Shown: one piece after another, positions 18,480-26,821 of the stretch
How positions within the stretch are numbered: position 1 is the first letter of the stretch
Layout: every line of letters begins with the position of its first letter
DNA from: DAOUKH01 sp965261455
GTDB lineage: Bacteria > Chloroflexota > Dehalococcoidia > SHYB01
DNA length: 64,000 nt
Direction: 5' to 3'
Assembly (NCBI GenBank): GCA_965261455.1
Contig: OZ253453.1
Location: forward strand, 3,224,001 to 3,288,000
The notes under the pieces: model-generated
The model's input: the letters and a program-made list of their open reading frames with translations, nothing else
What the model was told of the DNA's origin: nothing
Databases searched by the model: none
Position numbers and translations under genes: made by a program

Positions 18480-19637
18480 CTAGTTCTGGAAGCCGAAGAA
18501 GCGGGCGGTGTTGGCGAAAGTGATCTTGTGGATGTCCTCTTCGGAAGCGTCGGAGAAGATGTCTCTAATGACGCGCTGCGATTCGGGCCAGGTGCATTCG
18601 GTGTGCGGATAGTCCGAGCCCCACACCAGATTGTCGACGCCGATCAAGTCCCGCGTGGCGACCGCTGTCCGGTCGTCTTGGAAGCTGACGACGATGTTGC
18701 GGTGGAAGAAGTCGCTGGGACCCATGTCCGACTTGAAGCGGCCCCACGAGGTCTTGCGGTCGTGGTAGCGCAGGTCCATGCGGAAGAGCCAATGCCCCGC
18801 CCAGCCGGCCTGGTTTTCCACGCTCGCTACTTTGAGGCGGGGGAAGCGCTCGAAGACGCCCGACATGATCATGGCGCTCAACGAGCGCCGGATCCAATGG
18901 TCGCCGTTGGGATAGACGAGGTCGAGCGGCTCGTAGGGGTCGTCCGAGGTGTAGTGGTCCATGGGAATGCCGTCGCGCGTGGTGCGGTTCGACCCCGAAT
19001 GCAGGCAGAGGGGGATCTCCATCTCTTGGGCCGCGGCCCAGAAGGGGTCGTAGTCGTGCATGAAGTACTGGCGCTCGTGGGCGGGGTGGACGGTGATGAT
19101 GGCGGCGCTGAGACCGAGCTTCTTGGCGCGGGTTATCTCGGCCACGCCTTCGGCGATGTCGTCGAGGTTGATCATGGCGGCGCCCTTGAGGGCATCGGGA
19201 TAGGGATTGGAGAACTCAGCGGCCCAATCGTTGTAGGTGCGGCAGATGGCGTTCAGGAGCTCGGGGTCGGGCGTCATCCAGATGCCGCCGACGCCCTTGG
19301 TGGGGAAGATCACCGCGCCCTCGACGCCCTCGATGGCCATGTCCTCGATCGCCGCGTCGGGGTCGTAGGCGCCCTTGCGCACGGCCTCCCACCGGTCGTC
19401 CACGCTGATCTCGTGGGGGCGGTCAGAGGTGTAGCGCTCGCCGGGGTGCGTCGCGTTCCCCACGGAGCCTACGGAGAGCCCGTCGGCGACGACCCAGTAG
19501 TCGGCGTCCTCGCGGCGCTCGATGCGCGGCGCTTGGTCACGGAACTTCGGTTCGATACGGCTTGTCCATAGATCCGGCGGCTCGACGATATGGTTGTCGG
19601 CCGAGAGTAGTCTCAACATCGTCTGTGTCTGCGTCAT
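18480..19637 (-). CDS. Amidohydrolase-2 family metal-dependent hydrolase
   Basis: A 385-residue paralog of the following gene. LRLLSADNHIVEPPDLWTSR carries the DxH motif, PLCLHSGSN the central His, and LVWGSDYPHTECTWPESQ the catalytic Asp region. The start is ATG 19637, supported by GGAGGAGG about 8 bases upstream; the frame is open to 19676 without another ribosome site. With 17354-18457 it forms a two-gene operon of diverged paralogs, so it may supply a related activity on a different substrate or a hetero-oligomer partner. Confidence 0.85.
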   Translation of the reverse strand: MTQTQTMLRLLSADNHIVEPPDLWTSRIEPKFRDQAPRIERREDADYWVVADGLSVGSVGNATHPGERYTSDRPHEISVDDRWEAVRKGAYDPDAAIEDMAIEGVEGAVIFPTKGVGGIWMTPDPELLNAICRTYNDWAAEFSNPYPDALKGAAMINLDDIAEGVAEITRAKKLGLSAAIITVHPAHERQYFMHDYDPFWAAAQEMEIPLCLHSGSNRTTRDGIPMDHYTSDDPYEPLDLVYPNGDHWIRRSLSAMIMSGVFERFPRLKVASVENQAGWAGHWLFRMDLRYHDRKTSWGRFKSDMGPSDFFHRNIVVSFQDDRTAVATRDLIGVDNLVWGSDYPHTECTWPESQRVIRDIFSDASEEDIHKITFANTARFFGFQN

Positions 19638-19837
19638 CCCTTGCCTCCTCCTTGGACTGCCCTGAGCGCAGTTCACTCGCCATTCTAGCTGGAATCTTTA
19701 CGGCCCGCCAACGTGGGGGTCTTGCCTCTCCATTGGTCGCGTATCCAGTGCGCTCCCGATCTCGCCCTATGTTAGACTCGGCCCGTTCCGTCGGCCTTGG
19801 AGCCCGACATTCTGTGGAAGTGAGGGGGAGCGAGAAC

Positions 19838-20158
19838 ATGCCGAAATACCTGTTCCAGATGTCGTACACGGCGGGCGGAGCCGAGGGCCTGCGCAGGGAA
19901 GGCGGCGTCGGTCGCAGATCCGCATTCGACGACCTCATGAAGAGCGCGGGCGGAAGCCTCGAGACCTTCTATTACGCCTTCGGAGAGAATGACGCGTACA
20001 TCATTGCCGAGCTCCCTGATGACGAGGCGGCGACGGCTGTCGCGCTCACGGCGGCCTCGGCCGGCGCCGTCACCATGAAGACGACGGTGCTGATCGACCC
20101 TGAGACCGTGGACGCCGCGGTGAAGCGGACCGTGAACTACCGGCCTCCGGGGGCTTAG
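19838..20158 (+). CDS. GYD domain protein
   Basis: A 106-residue protein of the GYD family, small ferredoxin-like proteins common in Chloroflexota and soil bacteria, with unknown biochemical role. It opens MPKYLFQMSYTAGGAEGL, continues with a Leu-rich helix (FDDLMKSAGG) and has the usual ENDAYIIAELPDDEAATAVA and MKTTVLIDPETVDAAV segments. The start is ATG 19838, with GAGGGGGAG just upstream; the longer open frame from 19562 is an antisense extension over the divergent amidohydrolase. No operon partner is evident. Confidence 0.75.
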   Translation: MPKYLFQMSYTAGGAEGLRREGGVGRRSAFDDLMKSAGGSLETFYYAFGENDAYIIAELPDDEAATAVALTAASAGAVTMKTTVLIDPETVDAAVKRTVNYRPPGA

Positions 20159-20263
20159 GGCCTACCGCTGTCGTCTCTGCAGGCATGGCCGCGGACGCTG
20201 TCACTGCACGGCGCGGCCCTTCGGGTCCAGTCTCCAGATTGACAGATGGGGAGGGAATGACCG

Positions 20264-20909
20264 ATGGATTCCTTAACGGATTCCGGCCTTCAATCCGGCT
20301 TCGTGCTGGCCGTCGTTATCGGCGCCGTGCTGCTTGCCAGGTATTTGGGCGGCAGCGCAGGCCTGGCGGAAAGGGTTGCCCAGGTCGCGCTTGGGCTTGC
20401 CCTGATGATGCTCGTCTTTAGCGCGACGACGACGTTTCATGGACTGTCGGCTATCCCCGCCGGGGAACTCGAGGCCGTGTTCAACTCGGAATCGCAGTTC
20501 CTTGACAGGGCCGCCGAGTTGAGACAACGCTCCTCGGAAATCGGCACGATACACATCGGGTTGGGCATCTTGTTCGTGGCGCTGGGCGTTGTCCTCGTTC
20601 GGAGGTTGAGTGTGATCACACCTCCGTTCCTGCTGGGTGGCGTCCTGCTCATCTTTGTTTGGCGCTCCCCCCACGGGGTCCGAAGGGGGGCTAGGCCAGC
20701 TCGGATCGCTGCTCGGCGCGTTGGGCCCGGTCCTGGGAGCGGTAGGCGACGCCGGAGACGGACGCGAAATCGCCCGCTTCGTGGTGCTGCTGGTGGGCGT
20801 CCTTTTGTTGATGGGGCTCCTCTATTCACGCCGGGAGCGTGGGCCGTCTGACGGCGCCACCGAAGCGCCCGCTGCCGAGGAGCCCGGCGGCACCGGAGAT
20901 CCTGACTAA
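20264..20909 (+). pseudogene. Multi-helix membrane protein interrupted by a frameshift
   Basis: ATG 20264 opens a frame with three clear hydrophobic helices (FVLAVVIGAVLLARYL, VALGLALMMLVFSAT, LGILFVALGVVLV) and the start of a fourth (PPFLLGGVLLIF). After about 20660 this frame becomes Arg-rich and meaningless, while the next frame continues with LGQLGSLLGALGPVLGAVGD, a further helix (FVVLLVGVLLLMGLLYS), and an acidic tail ending at 20909. One base shift near the C- and G-runs at 20665-20692 would join the two. This may be a real mutation, a sequencing error or slippage. I recognise no family. Confidence 0.55.
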
Positions 20910-20930
20910 GGCCGAGCCGGGGGTGGACTG

Positions 20931-21851
20931 ATGACTTCCGACGAGGGCCGGGACATGACGGAGTTGTTTGCCGAGGCGGCCGCGACGCATGGCCTCTCCG
21001 GCCTCGATTTCAGCGCGCCGGAGAGCAGGTACGCCGTGGTGGATAGCGTGCGGTTCCACTACGTGGACTGGCACGGCGGCGGAACGCCCGTCCTCTTCCT
21101 CCACGGCGGCTATCAGACGTGCCGCACGTGGGACATGGTCTGCGCCCAGACGCGGGGCCGCTATCGCTGCTACGCCATGGACGAGCGCAACCACGGCGAC
21201 AGCGAGACGCATCACTCGAAAGACATGGGCCCCGCGGCCCAGGCCGCCGACATCCGGGGCGTCGTCGAGGCCATCGGCCTAGACCGGTACGTCGTCGTTG
21301 GCATGTCGATGGGCGGGCTGAACGGCATCGCCTACGCGGCGCGGTATCCCGAGGGCCTGGCGGCGATGGTGCTGGTGGACGTCGGCCCCACGGTGCGCAA
21401 AGCCGGCGGCCAGCAGATCACTGACTTCAGCAAGCCGCGCCCGTTCCCATCGTTCGAGGCGGCGGTCGAAGAGGCGGTGCGCTTCAACCCGCTGCGGCCC
21501 AGGGCCCACCTGGAATACAGCCTGGCGCACTCGCTGCGCCGCGAGCAGGACGGCTCATGGGTGTGGAAGCACCGCTTCCCCGAAGACCGGATCATGCCCC
21601 GCGAGGTCGAGCAGGACGGCGCCGTCGACCGGCCGGAGATGTGGAACGACGTGGCCCGAATCGCCTGCCCGACGCTCGTCATGCGCGGCGGCGAGAGCCG
21701 CGTCTTCTTCGAGGAGGACGCCGATAGACTGGTGAAGGCGCTGGCGAAGGGCTCTCGGATCACCATCCCCGGCGCGGGTCACACGGTGCAAGGCGACAGG
21801 CCCAAAGAGTTTGTCGCGGCGCTCGACGCATTCCTTGCCGGCGCGCTCTGA
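20931..21851 (+). CDS. Alpha/beta hydrolase
   Basis: A 306-residue alpha/beta-fold hydrolase. VLFLHGGYQTCRTWD gives the oxyanion-hole HGG, GMSMGGLNG the nucleophile elbow (Ser in GxSxG), PTLVMRGGESRVF the acid region, and GAGHTVQGDRP the catalytic His, so the active site is complete. MDERNHGDSE resembles C-C-bond hydrolases and lactonases. ATG 20931 is used; ATG 20955 is possible. It lies 107 bases before a crotonase on the same strand and may open the 20.9-24.8 kb acyl-CoA cluster. Confidence 0.82.
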   Translation: MTSDEGRDMTELFAEAAATHGLSGLDFSAPESRYAVVDSVRFHYVDWHGGGTPVLFLHGGYQTCRTWDMVCAQTRGRYRCYAMDERNHGDSETHHSKDMGPAAQAADIRGVVEAIGLDRYVVVGMSMGGLNGIAYAARYPEGLAAMVLVDVGPTVRKAGGQQITDFSKPRPFPSFEAAVEEAVRFNPLRPRAHLEYSLAHSLRREQDGSWVWKHRFPEDRIMPREVEQDGAVDRPEMWNDVARIACPTLVMRGGESRVFFEEDADRLVKALAKGSRITIPGAGHTVQGDRPKEFVAALDAFLAGAL

Positions 21852-21958
21852 CTCGCCGACTTCCGCATAACCGCGGGCCCGTGCATAGCGCCCGCGCGAG
21901 TTGCGGGGTATAGTCCCTTACAGCCCTTGGCGCTCCGCGCCGGAATAGGAGCCCGCTC

Positions 21959-22732
21959 GTGGCATTCACCGACATCACCGTAGAGAAGCGCGATCACATC
22001 GCCACGCTCAGGATCAACCGTCCCGAGAAACTCAACGCCTTCCGGCATCAGACCAACCGAGAGGTGCTGCAAGCTCTCGACGAAATCGAGAACGATGACG
22101 ACGTCTCCGTCGTTATCCTCACGGGGTCGGGGCGCGCCTTCTGCACCGGCCACGACATGAACGACCCGCCGGAGCCGCACGAAGCCCGGATCGGCTGGCA
22201 CGCGCGTGGCCGCGACTACGGGAGGATCTGCTTTAAGCTGCTCCACCTGCGGCAGCCCGTCGTCGCCGCGATCAACGGCTGGTGCGCCGCGGGCGGTGTC
22301 GGCATCGCGCTGTCGTGCGATATTCTGATGTGCTCCGACGACGCCCAGTTCTACATGCCGCAGCTTGCCTACGGCTACCCCAGCATGCCCGGCGTCGGCG
22401 CGCTGTTCATGATGTACACGTCGATGGCGTGGACGAAGGACATGATCCTGCGGCGGCGCAAGATCGACGCCGCCACGGCGGAGCGGATCGGTCTGGTGAG
22501 CCAGATCGTCCCGCGAGACGATCTCGAGGCCGAGGCGTGGCAGGCCGCAGTCGAGCTCGCCGAGGTGCCCGCCGACATCATGACGATGCAGCGGGAGATG
22601 ATGAACAAGATCTGGCTGAACGTCACCGGCATCGAGGCCGCCATGCGCGCGGGGCGCCACACCGCGATCGCGGGGCACAGCCTCCCCGACTGGGAGGAAC
22701 GCGAGGCGAACTGGAAGACGATCAAACGCTAG
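21959..22732 (+). CDS. Enoyl-CoA hydratase/isomerase family protein (crotonase fold)
   Basis: A 257-residue crotonase-fold protein. The CoA-binding and oxyanion-hole elements are present (FCTGHDMND near 61-69 and INGWCAAGGVGIALSCD at 105-121). The position of the first catalytic Glu of hydratases (PE in FxxPEI) is Gln135 in FYMPQLAYGYPSMPG, so a simple enoyl-CoA hydratase activity is doubtful. It shares this change and its overall form with the paralog at 26822-27613. It starts with GTG 21959 after AATAGGAG and precedes an SDR and a CoA-transferase on the same strand. Confidence 0.85.
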   Translation: MAFTDITVEKRDHIATLRINRPEKLNAFRHQTNREVLQALDEIENDDDVSVVILTGSGRAFCTGHDMNDPPEPHEARIGWHARGRDYGRICFKLLHLRQPVVAAINGWCAAGGVGIALSCDILMCSDDAQFYMPQLAYGYPSMPGVGALFMMYTSMAWTKDMILRRRKIDAATAERIGLVSQIVPRDDLEAEAWQAAVELAEVPADIMTMQREMMNKIWLNVTGIEAAMRAGRHTAIAGHSLPDWEEREANWKTIKR

Positions 22733-22790
22733 GACCGGCGGGGCGGCGTTCGCCCCGGCGCGCTATTCGCAACGAGCAGAGGAGGCCGAA

Positions 22791-23534
22791 TTGAGCTTGC
22801 AAGGAAAGACGGCGCTGGTGACCGGATCGAGCCGGAACATCGGGAAGGCGATCGCGCTGGCCTTCGCCAAGGAGGGCGCGAACGTCGTGGTGAACGCGGT
22901 GTCGCGCATGGACGACGCGCGGGCGGTGGCGGAGGAGGCCGAGCGCGAGCACGGCGTGAAGGCGTTGGCCATTCAGGCCGACGTGTCGGACGGCGCGCAG
23001 GTCGCCGCGATGATCGAACAGGCGAACGCCGCCTTCGGGGGCGTGGATATCCTGGTCAACAATCCCAAGTACAACCCCCAGCGCTCCTTCGTCGACATGC
23101 CCTACGAGGACTGGCGCAAGGCGCTCGGCGTGATGCTCGACGGCGCCTTCTTCTGCATCCAAGGCGTGCTGCCCCACATGATCGAAAAGGGCTCGGGGCG
23201 CATCATCAACATCAGTGCGGGCGGCGCCTATTCCGGCGGCCCCAGGCAGGCGCACTACTTCACCGCCAAGATGGGCCTTCGCGGCCTCACGCGGGGCTTG
23301 GCGATGGAGTACGCCGCCAACGGCGTGCTGGTGAACGAGGTGGCACCCGGCGTCATCGATACGGAGCGTGACGGTCCGCCGCTGGACATGGCGGCCTTTG
23401 CCAAGACGATCCCCGTGGGCTACGTGGGCCAGACCAGCGACATCGCGGGCGTCTGCGTCCTGCTCGCGGGCGACGGCGGTAAGTTCATCACCGGTCAGAT
23501 ATTCCACGTGAACGGCGGGCGGGGCATGTACTAG
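22791..23534 (+). CDS. Short-chain dehydrogenase/reductase
   Basis: A 247-residue Rossmann-fold NAD(P)-dependent oxidoreductase. It has the cofactor loop ALVTGSSRNIGKAIA, the NNPKYN region in place of NNAG, the catalytic Ser in IINISAGGAYSGG and the Tyr-x3-Lys in AHYFTAKMGL. The start is TTG 22791, with AGAGGAGG seven bases before it. The C-terminal TGQIFHVNGGRGMY is typical. Context between a crotonase and a class III CoA-transferase suggests oxidation of a hydroxyacyl or ketoacyl intermediate. Confidence 0.87.
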   Translation: MSLQGKTALVTGSSRNIGKAIALAFAKEGANVVVNAVSRMDDARAVAEEAEREHGVKALAIQADVSDGAQVAAMIEQANAAFGGVDILVNNPKYNPQRSFVDMPYEDWRKALGVMLDGAFFCIQGVLPHMIEKGSGRIINISAGGAYSGGPRQAHYFTAKMGLRGLTRGLAMEYAANGVLVNEVAPGVIDTERDGPPLDMAAFAKTIPVGYVGQTSDIAGVCVLLAGDGGKFITGQIFHVNGGRGMY

Positions 23535-23589
23535 CCGCCGGAGACCGACGGCGCGCGGGCGTAGCACGAGAGAGAACGGGGATAGGCGA

Positions 23590-24816
23590 ATGAGCGGACC
23601 ATTGGACGGCGTGCGTGTCGCGGACTTCACCCACTTCATGGCGGGGCCGGTCTCGACGCTGCTGCTGAACGACCTCGGCGCGGAGATCATCAAGGTCGAG
23701 CCGCTGCATGGTGAAGCGGGGCGCTTGGGCGGCGCCCGGCCTGTCCCCAACGGCGAGGGCCTGACGTTCCAAGTCCACAACCGCGGCAAGAAGTCGATGA
23801 CGGTTGATCTGAACAAGCCCGAGGGCCGCGAAGTCGTCGCCGACCTCATCCGCATCTCCGACGTGGTGGTGGAGAACTTCCGCGTCGGTGCCATCGCCAA
23901 GCTCGGCTTCGGCTACGAGCAGGTCTCGAAGATCAACCCCACCATCGTCATGGCCTCGATCTCGGGCTTTGGGCAGGACAGCCCCTACGCGAATTGGCCG
24001 TCCGTCGACTTCGTGCCGCAGGCCATGAGCGGCCTGATGGACCTCAACGGCCAGCCCGGCGACCCTCCCACGAAGTACGGCGTCGAGATGGCCGACTACG
24101 CCGGCGGCATCTTCGGTGCGCTCAGCGTGTGCGGGGCGCTCTACAAGCGGTCGGTCACGGGCCAGGGCGAGTACATCGACCTCGGCATGCACGACACGAT
24201 GACCTTCCAGTTGAACTATCACGCGATCCGGTACCAGTACGCCGGCCTGGAGTACGGACGCATCGGCAACCGCACCGCGGGCAGCGGCGTCTCCGGCGCC
24301 TATCCCTGCAAGGACGGCCACGTGGCGATTGCCAGCGGCGGCGATATACGGTGGAAGGCGTTCGCCGAGATGTTGGGCCGTCCCGAGTTGGGCGAAGACC
24401 CCCGCCTCCAGAAAACTGCCGACCGTTGGGACCACCACGACGAGATCGACGAGTCGATCCGCGCGTGGACGAAGCAGCGCACCGTCGCCGAGGCGATGGA
24501 GGCCCTTCACGCCCACGACCAGATCGCCGGCCCCGTCTACTCGCTACCCCAGGTCTTCGAGGATGAGAACGTCAAGTACCGCAAGATGCTCGTGGAGCTG
24601 GAGCACCCCATTCAGGGCAAGGTCGTGGCGCCGGGCAACGTGTTCAAGATGCGCAACTCGAAGCCGCGCGAAGTGGACACGCCAGGGCCGATGCTCGCCG
24701 AGCACAACGGCTACGTGATGCTCGATCTCTTGGGCTATTCCACGAAGCGGCTGTGGGACCTCGAAGAGAACGAGGTGGTGCACCCGAAGCAGGCCGCGGC
24801 GCTCGCCGTCGACTAG
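23590..24816 (+). CDS. CaiB/BaiF (class III) CoA-transferase
   Basis: A 408-residue enzyme that moves CoA between carboxylic acids. The N-terminus GPLDGVRVADFTHFMAGP and LLNDLGAEIIKVEPLHGE are family signatures; the catalytic Asp is expected in KYGVEMADYAGGIFGAL, and YKRSVTGQGEYIDLGMHD follows. ATG 23590 has a GGGGATAGGCGA leader. It closes the 20.9-24.8 kb cluster with hydrolase, crotonase and SDR, consistent with activating a carboxylic acid as its CoA thioester for beta-oxidation-like breakdown. Confidence 0.9.
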   Translation: MSGPLDGVRVADFTHFMAGPVSTLLLNDLGAEIIKVEPLHGEAGRLGGARPVPNGEGLTFQVHNRGKKSMTVDLNKPEGREVVADLIRISDVVVENFRVGAIAKLGFGYEQVSKINPTIVMASISGFGQDSPYANWPSVDFVPQAMSGLMDLNGQPGDPPTKYGVEMADYAGGIFGALSVCGALYKRSVTGQGEYIDLGMHDTMTFQLNYHAIRYQYAGLEYGRIGNRTAGSGVSGAYPCKDGHVAIASGGDIRWKAFAEMLGRPELGEDPRLQKTADRWDHHDEIDESIRAWTKQRTVAEAMEALHAHDQIAGPVYSLPQVFEDENVKYRKMLVELEHPIQGKVVAPGNVFKMRNSKPREVDTPGPMLAEHNGYVMLDLLGYSTKRLWDLEENEVVHPKQAAALAVD

Positions 24817-24834
24817 CCGCTCCGCCACCTCCCC

Positions 24835-25010
24835 CAGCGGCGACCTTTGCGAGCCGCTTGTCGTGGAGGAAGGGGCGCCCTTCGGGTGCCCGCGCGCCTA
24901 GCGGCGCGCGCCCTCTCTCAGTCTCCCCCAGAGGGGGAGAGGTTTAGGGTGTTCCCCCTGCGGGGGAGGTTAAGGTGTCGCCCTGTCCCTGTTGGTCTCC
25001 AGAGAGGGCC
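24835..25010. repeat. Dispersed palindromic repeat cluster
   Basis: Non-coding. It contains GGGGCGCCCTTCGGGTGCCC, GCGCGCCTAGCGGCGCGCGC, and the CTCTCTCAGTCTCCCCCAGA / GGGGGAGAGG unit (24908-24940) common to other gaps. It sits between convergent genes, where such hairpins could also end transcription. Confidence 0.7.
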
Positions 25011-25016
25011 TAGACG

Positions 25017-25592
25017 CTAGGCGATGGCGGCGAGGAAGGTCTCGGACGAGATGACCCTGGAGTGCATGGTGAGCACCTTGGTCATGAGCACGCGCTGGAC
25101 TTCTTCGTCGCGGTCGGCGCAGCAGTCCTCGATGACGTATTGGTCGTAGTCGAGGTCTACGCCCCAGCGCACCGCGGAGAGCACCTGCCCGCTGGTGCTG
25201 ATGCCGAACATGGCGAGCTGGCCGATGTCGCGGGAGTGCAGGATGAGGTCGAGGCTGGTGCCTGAGAAGATGCCGGCGCGCTGACGGTCGATGACGATGT
25301 CGCCGGGCTGGGGCGCGACGTCGGGATGGACGTTCGTGTCCTCAGTACCTCGGCGGAAGCGGCCGCCGGCGCGGAAGTTGTTCAGGCTCCAGTTCCTTGG
25401 GTGGACGACGGGGTAGTCGTCCTCGAAGGCGAGCGTTCCGTAGACGATGGTGACGCCGGCGTCGCGCGCCGCCTTCACCACGGGGACGGCGTTGGCGAGC
25501 GCCGCCCGGCGCGGCTCGTCGCTGACGATGCCGACGAGGTAGTCCAGCACGAGCAGTGCGGTGTGCTTAGGGTCGATGGTGATGTCGGCCAT
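25017..25592 (-). CDS. Isochorismatase-fold cysteine-hydrolase relative lacking the catalytic Cys and Lys
   Basis: A 191-residue protein of the isochorismatase-like superfamily. The first catalytic residue, Asp17 in ALLVLDYLVG, is present. The usual Cys in GxxTxxCVxxT is Gln136 in GISTSGQVLSAV, and the Lys of the triad seems to be Arg103 in VIDRQRAGIFSGTSL. Full nicotinamidase-type amide hydrolysis is therefore unlikely; an isochorismatase-like reaction, which needs no Cys, or a non-catalytic role is possible. ATG 25592 has GAAGGAG before it. It lies downstream of the racemase-fold gene at 25651 on the same strand. Confidence 0.8.
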   Translation of the reverse strand: MADITIDPKHTALLVLDYLVGIVSDEPRRAALANAVPVVKAARDAGVTIVYGTLAFEDDYPVVHPRNWSLNNFRAGGRFRRGTEDTNVHPDVAPQPGDIVIDRQRAGIFSGTSLDLILHSRDIGQLAMFGISTSGQVLSAVRWGVDLDYDQYVIEDCCADRDEEVQRVLMTKVLTMHSRVISSETFLAAIA

Positions 25593-25650
25593 GTGGTGAC
25601 TCCTTCGATATTGGGAATGTGTCTTCGGCCCGGCCGGCGCGGGTCGTGGA

Positions 25651-26376
25651 CTATCCGCGGAGCAATGATCCCGGGCCCGCGTCCGGGGTGACGCCGAGCC
25701 GTTTGAGGCAGGCCCACATCGTGATTTGGTTTGCTCCGAAAACCGGCTTACCCAGATCGTCCTCCAGGACGTCGAGCACTGGAGATGATAACCAATTGGT
25801 GCCGCTAATGAACAGGGCTTCGGCGTCGGGGTGGTCCGCCTTGCGCGCGGCCTCGTAGGCGGACTCCGGGGGGAGCTCGCCGATGACGTAGCCGGTCGGG
25901 GCGCCCACCGAGTAGTCGTTAACCACCGCGAGCTCCGGGGCGGCCTCCGCCAAGTAGTCGGTCTCGATCGGCGTTAGCTTCGCGCTGTAGGGCGCGGCGA
26001 TGGCGATGCTCTTGATTCCCAGCGCCTCTATGACCTCGAGGAGGGCGATCGACGTGGTGACGGCGGGACAGCCCGCCGCCTCCTCCATCATGCGCACGAG
26101 CCCGCGGTCGTAGGCCGCGCCGTCGATCATCGACCCCAGGGTATGGGCGAAGGCGACGACGTTGGGGCGTACCGGCTTGAGGCCCGCGGTGGCGCGCTCA
26201 AGGTCGTCGTTGGTCGACCTGAGCACCTCCCGGGTCAGTTCCTTGGGCTCGCCGGTGCGGTACATGCGGCTGGCGTGGACGGTGACTCCCTCGGGGGCCA
26301 TCGCGTTGAACTCGATCTCGCAGATCGTGTTCGGCGGCGAGACGACGATGCCGATGCGTCCGCGCCAGCCGTTCAT
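25651..26376 (-). CDS. Asp/Glu racemase-fold protein (maleate isomerase/arylmalonate decarboxylase type) without catalytic cysteines
   Basis: A 241-residue protein with the two-domain layout of maleate isomerases: RIGIVVSPPNTICEIEFNAM at the start, VVAFAHTLGSMIDG at the first catalytic loop, LGIKSIAIAAPYSAKL, and LFISGTNWLSSPVL at the second. The two Cys that make the active site in this superfamily (near 76 and 194) are His78 and Gly192 here. The chemistry is therefore changed or lost. Its stop overlaps the start side of the thioesterase gene by four bases, so the two are translationally coupled. Confidence 0.72.
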   Translation of the reverse strand: MNGWRGRIGIVVSPPNTICEIEFNAMAPEGVTVHASRMYRTGEPKELTREVLRSTNDDLERATAGLKPVRPNVVAFAHTLGSMIDGAAYDRGLVRMMEEAAGCPAVTTSIALLEVIEALGIKSIAIAAPYSAKLTPIETDYLAEAAPELAVVNDYSVGAPTGYVIGELPPESAYEAARKADHPDAEALFISGTNWLSSPVLDVLEDDLGKPVFGANQITMWACLKRLGVTPDAGPGSLLRG

Positions 26377-26807
26377 TTCGGCGCGCTTCGTCCGGCGTCT
26401 TTCTGGATGAGGAAAGTGTGGAGGCCCTTGGCGACGAGGCGGCCCGACTCCTCATCCTTCACTTCCATGTCGCCGAGGGCGATCCGCCCGCCGCGGCGGA
26501 TGATGCGGCCCTCGCCGATCAGGGTGTGGCCGGGCAGGCCGGGGCTGAGGTAGTTCACCTTGAGCTCGATGGAGGAGAAGATCTCGTCGTCGTTGAGCAC
26601 GGTGAACAGGGCCTGGGCCGAACAGGCGTCGGCGATGGTGGCCACGATCCCGCCGTGCGCCGTCATCGCGCTCTGGAGGTGATGCTCGCCGACGGGCATC
26701 CGCAGGCGGGCGTAGCCTTCCTCGACGTGGTCGAACTCAATGCCCAGGTGCCGGGAGTAACCCTGCAGGTCGAAGCGCGCCCGCTGTTCCGCCGGATCGA
26801 TAGCCAT
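26373..26807 (-). CDS. PaaI/YdiI-type hot-dog thioesterase
   Basis: A 144-residue hot-dog fold acyl-CoA thioesterase. The family motif is MTAHGGIVATIADACSAQAL, with HGG and the catalytic Asp two turns later. SIELKVNYLSPGLPGHTLIG and a basic IIRRGGRIALGDMEVKDE strand follow, as in PaaI. It would release CoA from aryl- or acyl-CoA intermediates. It overlaps the racemase-fold gene by four bases and follows the crotonase at 26822 by 14 bases, so 27613 to 25651 is probably one operon, perhaps with 25017. Confidence 0.87.
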   Translation of the reverse strand: MAIDPAEQRARFDLQGYSRHLGIEFDHVEEGYARLRMPVGEHHLQSAMTAHGGIVATIADACSAQALFTVLNDDEIFSSIELKVNYLSPGLPGHTLIGEGRIIRRGGRIALGDMEVKDEESGRLVAKGLHTFLIQKDAGRSAPK

Positions 26808-26821
26808 AAGCGTCGGAGCTC

